From: Acidobacteriota bacterium
Lineage (GTDB): Bacteria > Acidobacteriota > Terriglobia > Bryobacterales > Bryobacteraceae
Length of the DNA: 64,000 nt
Direction: 5' to 3'
Assembly (NCBI GenBank): GCA_018268715.1
Contig: JAFDVZ010000021.1
Coordinates: 6,975-70,974 of the forward strand
Under the pieces are notes generated by a model. It did not search any database, was not told where the DNA came from, and saw nothing but the letters and a program-made list of their open reading frames with translations. Both the position numbers and the translations under genes were made by a program. Below are positions 43,009-51,938 of this stretch, piece by piece. How positions within the stretch are numbered: position 1 is the stretch's first letter; every line of letters begins with the position of its first letter.

Positions 43009-45666
43009 ATGCTGAGCCGTCTTTACAGCGCCCTCCGTCGACTCTTCCGCCGCCAGGCTGCCGAGTCGGAACTGGACGCGGAGGTCCAGGCGTATTATCA
43101 GATCCTGGTGGACCGCTACGTCGAGGCCGGTCATCGTCCCGATGAGGCGCGTCGTCTGGCGAGCCTCCGGTGCGGCCATCCCGAAGCCGTGAAGGAAGCC
43201 GTGCGCGACGTTTGGGCCGGAGCCATGCTGGCCGCCGTCCTGCGCGATATCCGGTACGCGCTTCGGACCATCCGCAAAGCCCCGATGTATGCCGTCGTCA
43301 CCGTTCTGATGCTGGGCATCGGGATTGGCGCCAACGTCACCGTCTTCTCCATCGTGGATCGATTTGTGCTCGGGCATCCCCCGGTGGCGGACCCATCGGC
43401 CTTGATGATGCTCCACACCACGCGCGATGGCCATTGTTGCGGGAGATTCAGTTGGCCTACCTACGCCGATGTCCGGGACCGTGCCCGGTCCTTCGCCGGA
43501 GTGGCCGCCTACTACGAGTTGCTGCCCGCCGCGATCGGAGGCTACGGCGATCCTGAGCGTGTTTGGGGGCAGGCCGTCACGGCCAACTACTTCGATGTCG
43601 CTCGCCTCGCCATGTTCGTCGGGCGCGGCTTCACGCCCGCCGAAGAGCATTTGCCGGTCGTGGTCATCAGCCATCGACTATGGACGCGCCGGTTCGGGGC
43701 GGACCCCTCCATCGTCGGCCGCGCCATTCCGCTCTCGGGCCGTCCATACACGGTGGTGGGCGTTGCGCCGGAGGGATTTCGCGGCGTCGATGTCATTCTC
43801 GACGCCCAATACTGGGTCACTCTCGACAACCTCAGCCATCTGGAGCCCAGGACGGACAACCGCCGGTCGCGAGACTACCAGTGGCTCGCCGCCGTCGGCA
43901 GGCTTGCGCCGGGGACCTCGCGCCGGCAGGCGGAGGCCGAACTCAAACTCGTCGGCGCTCTCATTGCCCGGCAATACCCCGCATCCACTCCCGCCGCGGA
44001 TCGCGATTCGGGCTTTGTCATGGAAGTCGCGGGATCCCTGCCTCCGCGCCAACGGGCGGCGGTCATAGCGTTCCTCGCCAGCCTGTCGGCGGTCTCGCTG
44101 ATGGTCCTCGCCATCGCCTGCGTCAACGTCACGAACCTGTCGCTGGCGCGCGCCGCGGTTCGACGGCGGGAAATGGCGATGCGCGTGGCGCTGGGAGCAT
44201 CGCGTGGCCCCCTGCTCCGCCAGATGCTCACCGAGAGCATCCTGCTGTCTTTCGGCGGTGGCCTTCTCGGGGTGTTCGCCTCGCACTGGGCGGCGCGGGC
44301 CCTGTCGGTGTTTCATATGGCCGCGCCGGTCCCGCTGGACACGTCCATAGCCGTCAGCGGCTCGGTTCTGCCGTTCGCCTTCCTGCTGAGCGCCGGCGCC
44401 GGGTTGCTGTTCGGCCTTGCGCCCGCGTGGGCCGCCTCGCGTCCCGATATCGCCGCGGCGCTCAAGGGCGAGGAGCTGTTGACTCGAACCGGCCATTGGT
44501 GGGGCCTGCGGAATATTCTGGTCGCCGCCGAGGTGGCCATGTCGACGGTTCTGCTGTGCGCCACCGGGCTGTTCCTGAGGAGCCTCTCCAACGCCGCTCA
44601 CATCGATACGGGATTCCGTTCGGGCGGCGTCCTGATGATGTCCGTCGATCCGCGGTTGCATGGCTACAGTCCGGAGCGGTCCGTCGAACTGCTGAGAGCC
44701 GTCCGCGAGCGGGTGGCGTCGGTTCCCGGTGTTCAGTCGGTCGCCTGGACCGACGCCGCTCCTCTGTCCGGCGGCCATCGAAGCGACGGGTTCGACGTGG
44801 TGGGAAAGCCCGGCGGCGGGGCTCGGATTGTCGACCTGTTCATGGCCACTCCCGGCTACTTTGAGACGCTGGGGATTCCACTGCTGGCGGGCCGCGCCTT
44901 CGAGAACGACTCGGCTTCCTCAGCCCGGGTCGCCGTCGTCAACCAGTACTTCGCCACCCACTTCTTCCCCAACGAGGAACCGATCGGTCAGCGCGTGCGG
45001 GACGGCGATCGTGTCTACCAGATCGTCGGCGTCGTCCGGGACACGAAGTCCCGCACCATCGGCGAAGAGCAGCGGGCCATCCTGTTCCGCGCGCTCGAGC
45101 AGGATATCGCAGCCGACCCTTCAGGCTCCGGGTACACGCTCATGATCCGCGTGGCCGCCGACCCGGTTTCGGTGGCGAGCGCCGCCCAGTCCGCCGTACA
45201 CGCAATCGATCCCGCGTTAGCCGTTTTTGGGGTCGCCACGATGGAGCAGCACATGACGGACGCGCTGTTTCTGCCGCGCCTGGCCGGCACGCTTTTCGGG
45301 GTTTTTGGCCTGTTGGGCCTGACGCTCGCCGGGATTGGACTGTACAGCATCATCGATTACTGGGTGAGCCGCCGCCGGCGCGAAATCGGCATCCGGGTGG
45401 CGATCGGCGCGCGCCCGGGCGCTGTTCAGGCGCTGATTCTGCGTCAGGGCATGACGCTGGCCGCCGCGGGGATTGCGCCGGGAATCGCGGCCGCTTGGGC
45501 GTTGTCGCGTTTGCTGACCAGCTTCCTGTACGGCGTCGCCCCGAACGATGCCGCCACCTTCGGCGCGATCTCGGTCTTCCTGCTGGTGGTGACGTTTGTC
45601 GCCTGCTGGATCCCGTCGCGCCGGGCCGCCGCAGTGGATCCGAGCCTCACCCTGCGCTGCGATTAG
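43009..45666 (+). CDS. ADOP-type ABC permease (MacB/FtsX-like), 885 aa
   Basis: The second large duplicated permease. A cytoplasmic prefix (LYSALRRLFRRQAAESELDAEVQAYYQ) is followed by the first helix (about 100-120, AVVTVLMLGIGIGANVTVFSIV), a MacB-type periplasmic core, an FtsX block (about 350-455), a second periplasmic core (about 510-750) and a final FtsX block ending VDPSLTLRCD. The C-terminus TLRCD matches the ALRCD ending of the ADOP protein at 25933. It is directly fused in transcription to PadR. Substrate unknown; no ATPase is adjacent. Confidence 0.91.
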   Translation: MLSRLYSALRRLFRRQAAESELDAEVQAYYQILVDRYVEAGHRPDEARRLASLRCGHPEAVKEAVRDVWAGAMLAAVLRDIRYALRTIRKAPMYAVVTVLMLGIGIGANVTVFSIVDRFVLGHPPVADPSALMMLHTTRDGHCCGRFSWPTYADVRDRARSFAGVAAYYELLPAAIGGYGDPERVWGQAVTANYFDVARLAMFVGRGFTPAEEHLPVVVISHRLWTRRFGADPSIVGRAIPLSGRPYTVVGVAPEGFRGVDVILDAQYWVTLDNLSHLEPRTDNRRSRDYQWLAAVGRLAPGTSRRQAEAELKLVGALIARQYPASTPAADRDSGFVMEVAGSLPPRQRAAVIAFLASLSAVSLMVLAIACVNVTNLSLARAAVRRREMAMRVALGASRGPLLRQMLTESILLSFGGGLLGVFASHWAARALSVFHMAAPVPLDTSIAVSGSVLPFAFLLSAGAGLLFGLAPAWAASRPDIAAALKGEELLTRTGHWWGLRNILVAAEVAMSTVLLCATGLFLRSLSNAAHIDTGFRSGGVLMMSVDPRLHGYSPERSVELLRAVRERVASVPGVQSVAWTDAAPLSGGHRSDGFDVVGKPGGGARIVDLFMATPGYFETLGIPLLAGRAFENDSASSARVAVVNQYFATHFFPNEEPIGQRVRDGDRVYQIVGVVRDTKSRTIGEEQRAILFRALEQDIAADPSGSGYTLMIRVAADPVSVASAAQSAVHAIDPALAVFGVATMEQHMTDALFLPRLAGTLFGVFGLLGLTLAGIGLYSIIDYWVSRRRREIGIRVAIGARPGAVQALILRQGMTLAAAGIAPGIAAAWALSRLLTSFLYGVAPNDAATFGAISVFLLVVTFVACWIPSRRAAAVDPSLTLRCD

Positions 45667-45930
45667 CCGTCCAGACGGCCGTTCTTCGTCCATTCGAATC
45701 GTCGGGTTATCTTTTGGCTTGCAGGATCCGCCATCCACGCGTCCAATTCGTGGAGTATCCCATTCGGAGGGGACCGCCGCCACCCGAACATCGCGGCCGC
45801 GCAGCGCCTGTCCGCCCAGGCCAACGAATGGGACATGCAGGGGCATGCGCAGAAGGCCAAAAACCTGCTAGATCAGGTCAATAATGAGCTAAAAATGGCC
45901 GCGGAAGCCGCAAATAAGAACGCTCATTGA
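45667..45930 (+). pseudogene. Remnant of a small helical secreted-protein gene
   Basis: A frame open from just after the ADOP stop has no ATG, GTG or TTG before its conserved-looking part. From 45781 it reads HPNIAAAQRLSAQANEWDMQ and then GHAQKAKNLLDQVNNELKMAAEAANKNAH, ending in TGA at 45930. The two amphipathic helices look coding, and small acidobacterial proteins with N-I/L-AAAQ and ANEWDMQGHAQKAK are known to me. Here the signal peptide is missing and a segment between RL and SAQ appears deleted. It overlaps the end of the convergent hydrolase gene by 7 bp. Confidence 0.5.
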
Positions 45931-48083
45931 GCAGTTTTGACGCTTAGTAAACGTTTTAGAAATTCAAAAGCGCCCACTCCGTGGATAGTGTGCGGACCGT
46001 CGAAGAACTCGATGGCGGTCCGCCCTTCCAGGCCCTGTTTGGCGTAAAAACGCCGTACTTTAGCGTATTCGTACGCCACCCACTCGTCCACCGACACCCC
46101 ATCGTCGTGCCCCCGCTCCACCATAAACGGCCGCGGCGCCATCAGGTTCGCCAAGTCGGAATAGTTCACTTTGTTGGCGAAATCGAACTCCAGCATGTCG
46201 TACTCCTCGGTGACCATGTAGCTGAACGGGGCCTCGATGCTGGTGGTTTTCCACACCCACTCGTTGAAGTCACCGGAGCAGATCGACAGGGCGTACCCGT
46301 CAAGCAGAGGGGGCACGCGGACGGCGGTCTTGCCGCCGTAGGACAGGCCGTAGAACCCGATCCTCGAGGGGTCGACGAACGGCAGGCCGGCCAGCCATTC
46401 GAGAATGCGCTGGTGCTGGCCAAGGATGAAGGAAAACAGCGACAGCTTCAGCGGATGCGCCTTTCGCTGGATCAGCCGGAAACGATCCTTGCCGATGTAG
46501 GGGTTCTGGGGCGAAAAGGTGACGAAACCCTGTTCGGCGAGGCTCACGGCGAAGCGGTGGTAGTAGTGGGAGTCGATCGAGGGATCGGCGACATCGCGGG
46601 GCCGCCCTTCGAGCCCGTGCTGGCAGACTACCACGGGCCTCCGTTCGCCGTCGCGTAACCCTTTCGGGATCAGCAGGATACCTTGGGCGAAGACCTCCGG
46701 CCAGACCTGTAGCATCACCTCGTAGCCGGTGAGCTTGTCGGTTTCGAGGATCTTCCGGCTCCGGGGATTGGCGGGCTCCGACGGGTCCGGCAGGCGGCCG
46801 ATCACGTCGTTCCAGACCGCGTCCCGGACGCCCCGGGGACCGGCCGTCTTCCAGAATTCCGCCCGGCGATCCGGGGATTTCCGGACGAGCGACTGCGTGT
46901 AGGCGACCAGTTGTTCCACCTGTCGGCGCTGGCGTTCTGGCGAAACAAACCCAGCACGGGCATCCTGGAATGGCGGGCCGGCGGGCGCGAGGCGAGGTCC
47001 CGCGAGGGCATCGAGCAGGGTGCGGAGCGCTTCGTCCGAGCCTGGGGTGGCGCTTTGGACTAGCCTCGGATGTCCTTGAGCCCGCGCCAGTTCCGCGCGC
47101 ACTGCTTCCACCGGAGGAGCGGCGATCGCACCCACCGGGGCGGCGCCCTTGCGCTGAGGCGACGGGGGCGGGGGACCACTCACCGACGGAGGCCGGCTGG
47201 TTTCCACAATCAGCGTCCTAGGCGCGACCAGGCCGGCGATCTCCGCGTCGCCGAAATCGCGCAGCAGACCCCAGACATCGCGATAAATCGGCTCCTTCCA
47301 AACCTGTTCGCGAGGACCGAAATAGCCGCTGACCAGCGTCGCCTGGATCCGATCGTCGAGCGCCGCCGCATGGAGGGCGATCAAGCCCCCTTCGCCATAT
47401 CCAGCGATGCCGATCGGGATGGGGTGAGAACGGTTCTCGTGCTGGAACCAATCCACCGCCGCCAGCACCTTCTGCACTTCATAGCCAATGATGTGCCGCC
47501 CGACCTCGAACGCCATCCGGTAGATCCACTCACGGTGCGGTTGGTTCGTCATCCGGACGCCGGGGATGCCGGACCACGTGTCGGCGCGATCAATTAAGGT
47601 TGGGATCAGCACCTCACAGCCGCTTTCGGCGAGCCGGCGGGCCCAGCCCTGAGCCAGTTCCTCCGGGGTCTGGTCGGCGTCGGGGATGGCGACCAGGCGG
47701 GCCCGCGCCGGACGATCTGGCGCGAGCCAAAGTCCCTCTGCGTCGACGCCTGGAAAAACCGGCCAACGAACGGCGAGCACACGGTAGCCGGCGCCGCGAC
47801 CCACTTCGGCGGCCGCGGAGGTGGTGGCGTCGAGGGTGAGCGCGGCGACGGGGAGGCGGCGGTCCACGGCTCCGATGATCGTGCGCAACCGCTCGCGATC
47901 GGGCTTGCGCCCGGACCGGGAGGCCTCCGTCGCCCGGTCGAGATAGGCGTGGATTCCCTCCACCATCGCCGCGGCGGGATCGCCAGCAAACTCAAGCGCC
48001 CTGGTCCCCGGGAGCGGCTGGGCGAAAGCCGCAGCCGACGCCAGGAACGCGATCAGACCGACGATGCGCATGGTCCGTATCAT
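45924..48083 (-). CDS. Secreted double alpha/beta hydrolase (acetyl-xylan-esterase-like)
   Basis: A 719-aa exported protein (signal IVGLIAFLASAAAFAQ) with two alpha/beta-hydrolase units. In the first (about 95-335) the nucleophile elbow is GYGEG (228-232), with Glu231 where Ser should be, so this half is probably inactive. The second (about 440-719) has a normal elbow, GLSYGG with S581, and the catalytic-His region GPH698TIH701. It resembles acetyl xylan esterases or dienelactone hydrolases. The start may also be ATG 48071. It may deacetylate plant polysaccharides, which suits the neighbouring sugar genes, but this is inference. Confidence 0.82.
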   Translation of the reverse strand: MIRTMRIVGLIAFLASAAAFAQPLPGTRALEFAGDPAAAMVEGIHAYLDRATEASRSGRKPDRERLRTIIGAVDRRLPVAALTLDATTSAAAEVGRGAGYRVLAVRWPVFPGVDAEGLWLAPDRPARARLVAIPDADQTPEELAQGWARRLAESGCEVLIPTLIDRADTWSGIPGVRMTNQPHREWIYRMAFEVGRHIIGYEVQKVLAAVDWFQHENRSHPIPIGIAGYGEGGLIALHAAALDDRIQATLVSGYFGPREQVWKEPIYRDVWGLLRDFGDAEIAGLVAPRTLIVETSRPPSVSGPPPPSPQRKGAAPVGAIAAPPVEAVRAELARAQGHPRLVQSATPGSDEALRTLLDALAGPRLAPAGPPFQDARAGFVSPERQRRQVEQLVAYTQSLVRKSPDRRAEFWKTAGPRGVRDAVWNDVIGRLPDPSEPANPRSRKILETDKLTGYEVMLQVWPEVFAQGILLIPKGLRDGERRPVVVCQHGLEGRPRDVADPSIDSHYYHRFAVSLAEQGFVTFSPQNPYIGKDRFRLIQRKAHPLKLSLFSFILGQHQRILEWLAGLPFVDPSRIGFYGLSYGGKTAVRVPPLLDGYALSICSGDFNEWVWKTTSIEAPFSYMVTEEYDMLEFDFANKVNYSDLANLMAPRPFMVERGHDDGVSVDEWVAYEYAKVRRFYAKQGLEGRTAIEFFDGPHTIHGVGAFEFLKRLLSVKTAQ

Positions 48084-48116
48084 ACGCCCCCGGGAAGGTT
48101 ATAAACTTGGCTTGCG

Positions 48117-49283
48117 ATGCAGAGACGGGAATTCTTCGCGAGCGCGCTGGCCGCGCCGTTGCTGGCCGATGACGAACCACGCCGGGTGGGGGTGATCGGC
48201 TCCGGCGGCCGCGGACGCTTCCTGATCGACCAGTTCAAGGAAGTCGGCGCGCGGGTGGCGGCGGTGTGCGACATCTACCAGCCGAACCTGCGCAAGGGCC
48301 TGGAAGGCGCATCGACCGGCGCCAAGCCCTTCGAGGATTACCGGAAGCTGCTGGAGGACCGCTCGCTGGACGCCGTGGTGATCGCGACGCCCGATCATTG
48401 GCACTCCCGCATGGCGATTGACGCCGTCGAGGCGGGCAAGGACGTTTATCTCGAAAAGCCGCTGGCGCACAAGATCGACGAGGGATTCGCGCTGATCGCG
48501 GCGGTGCGCCGGACCCGGCGAATCCTCCAGGTCGGGACACAACGCCGGAGTGCTGAAATGTTCCAACGCGCGCGCCTGAGCATGCCGGAGCTTGGCGATG
48601 TGCGACTGGTGACGTCGATGTGGCTGAACACACAGGCGGGCCTGACGGAACGCTCATTGGAAGGGCCGCTCGACTGGAAACAGTGGCTGGGCTCGGCGCC
48701 GCCGCGCGAGTTGGACGCCAAGCGCTTCTTTAACTGGTATTACTTTTGGGATTACTCAGGAGGGCTGTTAGTCGGGCAGGCCGCGCACATGGTGGACGCC
48801 ATCCAATGGTACATGGGTTCGACTCAGCCGGCGGCGGTGACTTGCATCGGCGGGCGGAGTAACCTGGCGGGCGCCGAGGTTCCGGAAACGGCTAACTTGA
48901 CCATCGAATATCCGGAGAATTACCTGGCGACCTTCACCCTGGGTTACAAGACGATGCGCTATAACCCATTCAATGACCAGATGGCGCAGTATCATGGCTC
49001 AAAGGCCCGGCTGGATGTCGGTCGCGAGAGTTACGCGCTGTTTCCCCAAAGCGACGCAGTGGAGATGAAGCCGTCGGTCGACGTCAAACTGCCCGGGAGT
49101 TTCAGCGCCGCCACGCGTTCCCATATCCGGAACTTCCTGGAGTGCACGCGGACGCGCAAGGAGCCGAACGCGCCGGTGGAAGCCGGCCAGGCGACGAATA
49201 TCGTTCTCTGCATGGCGATGGAATCGATGCGTACGGGCAAGCGGCTCAAGTGGAACGCGGCCGCCCGGCGCGTCGAGTCGTGA
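48117..49283 (+). CDS. Gfo/Idh/MocA family oxidoreductase
   Basis: A 388-aa NAD(P)-dependent oxidoreductase with a short Tat-like N-terminus (QRREFFASALAAPLLA). Rossmann loop VIGSGGRGRFLI is at about 25-36. DHWHSRMAIDAVEAGKDVYLEKPLAH holds the EKP motif. The C-terminal domain ends NIVLCMAMESMRTGKRLKWN, as is usual for acidobacterial members. It is divergent from the double hydrolase with about 33 bp between starts and convergent with lutC. Substrate unknown. Confidence 0.9.
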   Translation: MQRREFFASALAAPLLADDEPRRVGVIGSGGRGRFLIDQFKEVGARVAAVCDIYQPNLRKGLEGASTGAKPFEDYRKLLEDRSLDAVVIATPDHWHSRMAIDAVEAGKDVYLEKPLAHKIDEGFALIAAVRRTRRILQVGTQRRSAEMFQRARLSMPELGDVRLVTSMWLNTQAGLTERSLEGPLDWKQWLGSAPPRELDAKRFFNWYYFWDYSGGLLVGQAAHMVDAIQWYMGSTQPAAVTCIGGRSNLAGAEVPETANLTIEYPENYLATFTLGYKTMRYNPFNDQMAQYHGSKARLDVGRESYALFPQSDAVEMKPSVDVKLPGSFSAATRSHIRNFLECTRTRKEPNAPVEAGQATNIVLCMAMESMRTGKRLKWNAAARRVES

Positions 49284-49297
49284 TTCGCCGCTCCGGC

Positions 49298-49828
49298 CTA
49301 CTCGAGCACCACCGTACAACTGCGCGGTCCCTGCGCGCCGATCACCAGAGCCTGCTCGATGTCCGCGGTTTTTGAGGGGCCCGAGATGAACACGCCAAAC
49401 CGATCGCGTCCCACCCGCTGATAGGCTTCGTGCATGTTGTGGACGATCGCGTTGGCGGGCACTCGCAGCACCAGGTGCTGGGCGATGACGAAGACGACTC
49501 GCCGCAAGCCCAGGTTCGCGGCGGGAACCCATACGGCGCCGTTTTCCGCCACGCCGAATTCTCCCTGAACGATGGCCACATCCACGTCGGCCAACTCATG
49601 CGGAGATTGGGACGACTGATCGGGACAGGTCAGCACGCGCCGGGCGGTTTGGACGACTTCCAACTCGCGATAGTCGCCGACGACGCAACGCCCGCCCACC
49701 GAGGCCAGCACTTCAGAGAACTTCGCCACGGGGTCGTCGAAGCGTATCCCCCGCGGAGGCTCGGCGGGTTCGCAGGGCGGCGGCGCGGCGCGGCGGAGCG
49801 CTTCCATGATGGCCTCTCGGCTGGTCAC
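49298..49828 (-). CDS. lutC: LutC-like LUD-domain protein (lactate utilisation)
   Basis: A 176-aa LUD-domain protein. The core GEFGVAENGAVWVPAANLGLRRVVFVIAQHLVL is the family signature, and the end VFISGPSKTADIEQALVIGAQGPRS is its conserved C-terminus. It is part of the LutABC L-lactate-oxidising complex. It overlaps lutB by 4 bp and ends the operon. Confidence 0.9.
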   Translation of the reverse strand: MTSREAIMEALRRAAPPPCEPAEPPRGIRFDDPVAKFSEVLASVGGRCVVGDYRELEVVQTARRVLTCPDQSSQSPHELADVDVAIVQGEFGVAENGAVWVPAANLGLRRVVFVIAQHLVLRVPANAIVHNMHEAYQRVGRDRFGVFISGPSKTADIEQALVIGAQGPRSCTVVLE

Positions 49829-51192
49829 CGGGTTTCCTCCTTCTCCAGCAAGTCCCGGAAGCTTTCACTCGGCATCGGGGGCAACTCCCGTTGCAGACCC
49901 CAGGGATTCCACGGTCCGTACAACACAAAGCGTGGCATCAACGGAACAACGCGCCGCATCAGCCAGCCGCCCGCGCCGTACATCCATGGGCGCTGGAACA
50001 CCGTCGACATCACCGACATCGCCAGGCTTTTCGCGGATGACGTTTTGCCTTCCTTCACCAGGCGCTCGCGAAAGGCGAGCAGTTGGTGATGCAGGTCGAC
50101 CTTCACCGGGCAGACATCGGAGCAGGAGCCGCACAGACTGGACGCGAACGGCAGGCTGGCGTGCGCGGCCGGGTCGCGATGCGGAGCAAGAACCGATCCG
50201 ATCGGCCCAGGAATCGTATAGCCGTAACTGTAACCACCGGACCGGCGATAGACCGGGCAGGTGTTCAGACAGGCTCCGCAACGGATGCAGTTCAGGGACC
50301 GGCGGAAGGTTTCCTCCGCCAATATCTTCGAACGACCGTTGTCGACGATGACGACGTGCATCTCACCGCCCGCCCGCGGTCCGTTGAAATGCGAGGTGTA
50401 AGCGGTGACGGGTTGCCCGGTGGCGCTGCGAGCCAGCAGACGCACGAAGACCGCCAGGTCGGCCAAACGCGGCACGATCTTCTCAAGCCCCATGCAGGCG
50501 ATGTGAATGGGCGGGAGGCTGGCGCCCATGTCGGCGTTGCCTTCGTTGGTGCACACCACCACGCCGCCAGTCTCAGCCACGGCGAAATTGACGCCCGTCA
50601 AGCCGGCGCCGGCGTTCAGGAGTTTGTCGCGCAAGTGTCCGCGAGCCGCTTCGGTGAGGTAGGCGGGGTCGGCCGCACCCGCCTCGGTCCCTAACTGGTC
50701 GTGAAACAGAGCGCCGATATCCTGGCGCTTCAGGTGGATCGCGGGCAGCACGATGTGACTCGGCGGCTCCTTGCGCAGTTGCACAATCCGCTCGCCCAGG
50801 TCGGTGTCGGTGACTTCGACGCCGCGCGCTTCGAGATAGGGATTCAGGTGACACTCTTCGGTGAGCATCGATTTGGACTTGACTAACCGAGTTACCCCGC
50901 GCTCAGCGAGAATCCCGTAGACAATCTCATTGTGTTCGTTCGCGTCGCGGGCCCAGTGAACCTGAATGCCGTTCGCCACGGCGTTGCTTTCAAACAGGGC
51001 GAGGTAGTCGGCCAGCCGCGACATGGTGTGGCTCTTGATCGCGTGGGCGGCGTTGCGCAACTCCTCCCATTCGGGCAGCGCCGAGGCTTGACGGTCGCGC
51101 TTCTGGCGGACGAACCATAACGACTCATCATGCCAATGGGCCCGCGGCTGATCCAAGACAAACGGCAGGGCGCGCTCCGGATGTCCTGTCAT
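49825..51192 (-). CDS. lutB: LutB-like iron-sulfur protein (lactate utilisation)
   Basis: A 455-aa protein with an N-terminal LUD domain (VKSKSMLTEECHLNPYLEARGVEVTDTDLGERIVQL, then FAVAETGGVVVCTNEGNADM). Two 4Fe-4S motifs follow: CIRCGACLNTCPVY and CGSCSDVCPVKV. It passes electrons from lactate oxidation and works with LutA and LutC. It overlaps both neighbours by 4 bp. Confidence 0.93.
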   Translation of the reverse strand: MTGHPERALPFVLDQPRAHWHDESLWFVRQKRDRQASALPEWEELRNAAHAIKSHTMSRLADYLALFESNAVANGIQVHWARDANEHNEIVYGILAERGVTRLVKSKSMLTEECHLNPYLEARGVEVTDTDLGERIVQLRKEPPSHIVLPAIHLKRQDIGALFHDQLGTEAGAADPAYLTEAARGHLRDKLLNAGAGLTGVNFAVAETGGVVVCTNEGNADMGASLPPIHIACMGLEKIVPRLADLAVFVRLLARSATGQPVTAYTSHFNGPRAGGEMHVVIVDNGRSKILAEETFRRSLNCIRCGACLNTCPVYRRSGGYSYGYTIPGPIGSVLAPHRDPAAHASLPFASSLCGSCSDVCPVKVDLHHQLLAFRERLVKEGKTSSAKSLAMSVMSTVFQRPWMYGAGGWLMRRVVPLMPRFVLYGPWNPWGLQRELPPMPSESFRDLLEKEETR

Positions 51193-51938
51193 GACAGCCT
51201 GGCTCCTTCGAGCATTTCCGCCACGTGCGCCACCTTCAGCGGCTTGCCCTCTCGACGGATCAGTCCCTCCAGGTGCATCAGGCAGGACATGTCGAATCCC
51301 GCGATCACCTGCGCCCCGGCCCGCTCATGGTCGGCGATTCGATCCCGTCCCATCATGCAGGAGACGGCCTGTTCGGCGACCGCGAACGTGCCGCCGAACC
51401 CGCAACATTCGTCCGGGCGCGATAGCGTGACCAACTCAATGCCGCGGAGTTGCGCGAGCAACCCCCGCACCTTGTCGAACGGCGCGTCCATACGTTCGCT
51501 TGAGCGCGCCATCCGCAATTCGCGAAGTCCGTGGCAACTCATGTGTATGCCGACGCGGCCGGGAAAATCGCCGTCGGCGCGAGTAACTCCCACGATGTCC
51601 ACCAGATATTCGCACAGTTCGAAGGTGTTCGATTTCAAATGGTCGAAGCCGGGCTTGCCGGCGAGCCACTGGTCATAGTGATTCCGCACCATGGATGCGC
51701 AACTGCCGGAGGGCGTTACCACGTGTTTGTATTTGCCGAAGACGTCGAGAAAGCGTTCGGCCAGCGGCCGGGCGGCGTCGCCGCATCCGGAATTCGCCAT
51801 GGGCTGGCCGCAGCAGGTCTGCGATTTCGGGTATTCGACATCCAGTCCCAATCCACGCAGGATGCGCCAGGTGGCCAGTCCCACGCGGGGGTATAACTGG
51901 TCGACATAGCAAGGAATGAACAGGCCGATCTGAGTCAC
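51189..51938 (-). CDS. lutA: LutA-like CCG-domain protein (lactate utilisation)
   Basis: A 249-aa protein with two cysteine-rich CCG domains. The first has IPCYVDQLYP and TCCGQP; the second has HMSCHGLRE and ECCGFGG. These bind iron-sulfur clusters in LutA/GlpC/HdrB relatives. The start is GTG at 51936-51938, sharing one base with the upstream dehydrogenase stop (TAGTG). Translation is therefore probably coupled. Confidence 0.92.
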   Translation of the reverse strand: MTQIGLFIPCYVDQLYPRVGLATWRILRGLGLDVEYPKSQTCCGQPMANSGCGDAARPLAERFLDVFGKYKHVVTPSGSCASMVRNHYDQWLAGKPGFDHLKSNTFELCEYLVDIVGVTRADGDFPGRVGIHMSCHGLRELRMARSSERMDAPFDKVRGLLAQLRGIELVTLSRPDECCGFGGTFAVAEQAVSCMMGRDRIADHERAGAQVIAGFDMSCLMHLEGLIRREGKPLKVAHVAEMLEGARLS

